A stretch of 14,238 bases of DNA. It comes from Pseudomonadota bacterium. GTDB lineage: Bacteria; Bdellovibrionota; Oligoflexia; Oligoflexales; Oligoflexaceae. The notes beneath the pieces were generated by a model. It was not told where the DNA came from. It saw nothing but the letters and a program-made list of their open reading frames with translations, and did no database searches. Location of the stretch: contig JAKQGS010000136.1 in the NCBI GenBank assembly GCA_029556045.1, positions 1 through 14,238 on the forward strand, written 5' to 3'. How positions within the stretch are numbered: position 1 is the first letter of the stretch; every line of letters begins with the position of its first letter. Made by a program: the position numbers and the translations under genes. Shown in pieces: positions 12,876 to 14,238 of this stretch.

Positions 12876-13078
12876 AAGAATCCCTCACCTACCAAAAGAT
12901 GCTGGAAGAAGTGGAAACCATCGTGCGTGATGTGGCGTCCCCGCAATTGGATCTGGACGACATGGTGCAGAAAGTGGAACGGGGTTATGCCCTGATTCAG
13001 ACCATGCGCCAGCGGTTGGACCAGACCAAAGAGCGTATTGACGAACTGCATCAAAAATATTCGGAGACAAAATCCTGA
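12872..13078 (+). CDS. xseB: Exodeoxyribonuclease VII small subunit
   Basis: The 68-residue, mostly helical product has the size and pattern of XseB: LTYQKMLEEVETIVRDV, then LDLDDMVQKVERGYALIQ, the segment corresponding to LEEAlxxfExGxxL in the family, and a charged C-terminal helix. It forms part of the exonuclease VII holoenzyme by binding the XseA coiled-coil region. GTG 12872 overlaps the xseA stop by four bases (GTGA), and AGGAG (12861-12865) lies 6 bases upstream, so the subunits are co-translated. The highly degenerate family makes the context (directly after xseA) the strongest support. Confidence 0.9.
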   Translation: MKESLTYQKMLEEVETIVRDVASPQLDLDDMVQKVERGYALIQTMRQRLDQTKERIDELHQKYSETKS

Positions 13079-13093
13079 GGTCGGTGTCCCCGT

Positions 13094-14238
13094 TTATTCG
13101 ATGATAGCGGATTCGCCGATCCTCAGCTCATCGGCCTGCATCAGCCGTGGCTCCATATCGATGGCCTCGATATCGCGGACCTCTTTTTTAGGATCATCCA
13201 CCTTCAGATCCCGAAACCGCCGGGCGGTCACGAGAACGCGGGATTCAATGGTCCCCACCGTTTTGTTATAACTGCTGACGGCCCCCTTCAGACTCTTGCC
13301 AAGATCCGCCATATGCTGACTGAGATCCGCAATTCTCTGATAGAGGTCTTTGCCCAATCGACTGACCTCCAAGGCGTTCTGGGCCACACTTTCCTGACGC
13401 CAGCCATAAGCGACCGCACGCAGCAGGGCTATCAAGGTTGTGGGAGTGGCCAGAATCACCCGTTGATCAACCCCCAATTCGATGAGACTTGGATCCTGTT
13501 CCAAAGCGGCGCTGAAATAAGGCTCACCGGGCAGAAACAGCACCACAAATTCCGGTGCCGGTTGAAATTGATCCCAGTAGGATTTCTGACTCAGTGACAT
13601 GATCTGCTTGCGCACGAGGGTTGCATGCTCTCGCATCAAACCCCGCCGTTTGTCTTCGTCGCTGGTTTCCACCGCTTCCAGGTAGGCTTTCAGGGGAGCC
13701 TTGGCATCCACCACAATATTTTTGCCCCCAGGCAGCTGGATGATCATGTCCGGCCGTACCCGCACCTCATCCTGCGAGCTGCCGGACTGTTCGACGAAGT
13801 CGCAGTGGGACAACATGCCGGCCAGCTCCACCACCCGCCGCAGCTGGATTTCACCCCAACGCCCCCGCGTCACCGGCGACTTCAAGGCCATGGCGAGATT
13901 GGAGGTTTCCGCCTGTAGTGATCGTTGGGATTCCATCAATGACTGCACCTGTTGAAACAATCCTTCATAGGCTCCGGCACGGACCTTTTCCAGATCTGCG
14001 ATCTTACGATCCACCTTGTCCAGAGACTCCCGCAGAGGACTCACCAGATGCTGGATGGCGGAGTGCCGATGCTCGAGATCGTGCCGTGCCCCTTCCTGGT
14101 ATTTTTCCAGAAGGGATTTTGCCAGAGCCATAAAGGACTGATTATTGTCCTCGAGGGCCCGTGTTGACAACGCTTTAAAGCTGTCGGTCAAGCGCTCCTT
14201 GCTGTCCTCCAGCAGAGCGATCTTTTCCCGGTGGGCCT
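13094..14238 (-). CDS. rmuC: DNA recombination protein RmuC (N-terminus cut by window edge)
   Basis: The frame is open from the right edge to TAA at 13094-13096. No start codon can be assigned because it lies beyond 14238. The visible part begins in the coiled coil (REKIALLEDSKERLTDSFKAL). The RmuC domain follows, with GRWGEIQLRR at about nt 13835-13864 and VDAKAPLKAY at about nt 13682-13711. The Asp of RPDMII plus D-A-K of VDAKAP make the PD-(D/E)xK-like nuclease pattern. RmuC limits inverted-repeat-stimulated rearrangements in E. coli and is probably a DNA-acting nuclease; most members have an N-terminal membrane anchor, not visible here. Length after the coiled coil is normal. It converges with xseB, with only 15 bases between stop codons and no obvious terminator. 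Confidence 0.93.
   Translation of the reverse strand, partial: AHREKIALLEDSKERLTDSFKALSTRALEDNNQSFMALAKSLLEKYQEGARHDLEHRHSAIQHLVSPLRESLDKVDRKIADLEKVRAGAYEGLFQQVQSLMESQRSLQAETSNLAMALKSPVTRGRWGEIQLRRVVELAGMLSHCDFVEQSGSSQDEVRVRPDMIIQLPGGKNIVVDAKAPLKAYLEAVETSDEDKRRGLMREHATLVRKQIMSLSQKSYWDQFQPAPEFVVLFLPGEPYFSAALEQDPSLIELGVDQRVILATPTTLIALLRAVAYGWRQESVAQNALEVSRLGKDLYQRIADLSQHMADLGKSLKGAVSSYNKTVGTIESRVLVTARRFRDLKVDDPKKEVRDIEAIDMEPRLMQADELRIGESAIIE

Noticed and set aside
1..14238. CRISPR array, tRNA, rRNA, insertion sequence or attachment site
   Set aside because: No regularly spaced repeats, cloverleaf-like segments, transposase motifs or terminal inverted repeats were seen by eye on either strand.

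Overview
The window looks like chromosomal DNA from a Gram-negative bacterium of moderate to fairly high GC content. It encodes two predicted outer-membrane beta-barrel proteins with signal peptides, a lipoprotein, RmuC and exonuclease VII. Start codons are ATG, GTG and TTG, usually with clear GGAGG-type ribosome binding sites. The mix of a Ski2/Mtr4-like helicase, a divergent exonuclease VII and a PorV/FadL-like barrel would suit a deltaproteobacterial or Bdellovibrionota-like lineage, but that is a weak inference. No rRNA, tRNA, CRISPR array, transposase or phage gene was seen.

Layout, left to right. (1) 1-1412: C-terminal part of a Ski2-like RNA helicase, cut by the window edge. (2) 1413-1919: a roughly 500-base non-coding stretch with a near-consensus promoter, a doubtful 58-residue ORF and a perfect GNRA-loop hairpin. 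(3) 1920-3768: a two-gene operon for an outer-membrane barrel and a lipoprotein with an EF-hand loop. (4) 3768-4328, minus strand: a pentapeptide-repeat gene with its own promoter, a 16-bp palindromic operator candidate and an intrinsic terminator. (5) 4395-5390, minus: glyceraldehyde-3-phosphate dehydrogenase. (6) 5612-7059: an outer-membrane protein overlapping by ATGA with a stand-alone flavodoxin/ferredoxin-reductase-type flavoprotein. (7) 7152-9066: a more AT-rich accessory islet with a DUF4143-type AAA+ ATPase under tandem palindromic operator candidates, and an in-frame fusion of a DUF4258 (toxin-like) domain to a YgiT-type zinc finger. (8) 9088-10879, minus: a small unknown protein translationally overlapping a dynamin-like GTPase. 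(9) 11055-13078: xseA with an unusual N-terminal extra domain, overlapping xseB by GTGA. (10) 13094-14238, minus: rmuC, cut at the right edge.

Functional themes. Nucleic-acid maintenance is strong: helicase, XseA/XseB and RmuC. The envelope is the second theme: barrel plus lipoprotein, barrel plus reductase, and a membrane-associated dynamin-like protein. The most unusual items are the dynamin/small-protein pair, the XseA variant, the fused DUF4258-YgiT protein, and the promoter/operator architectures of the pentapeptide and ATPase genes.
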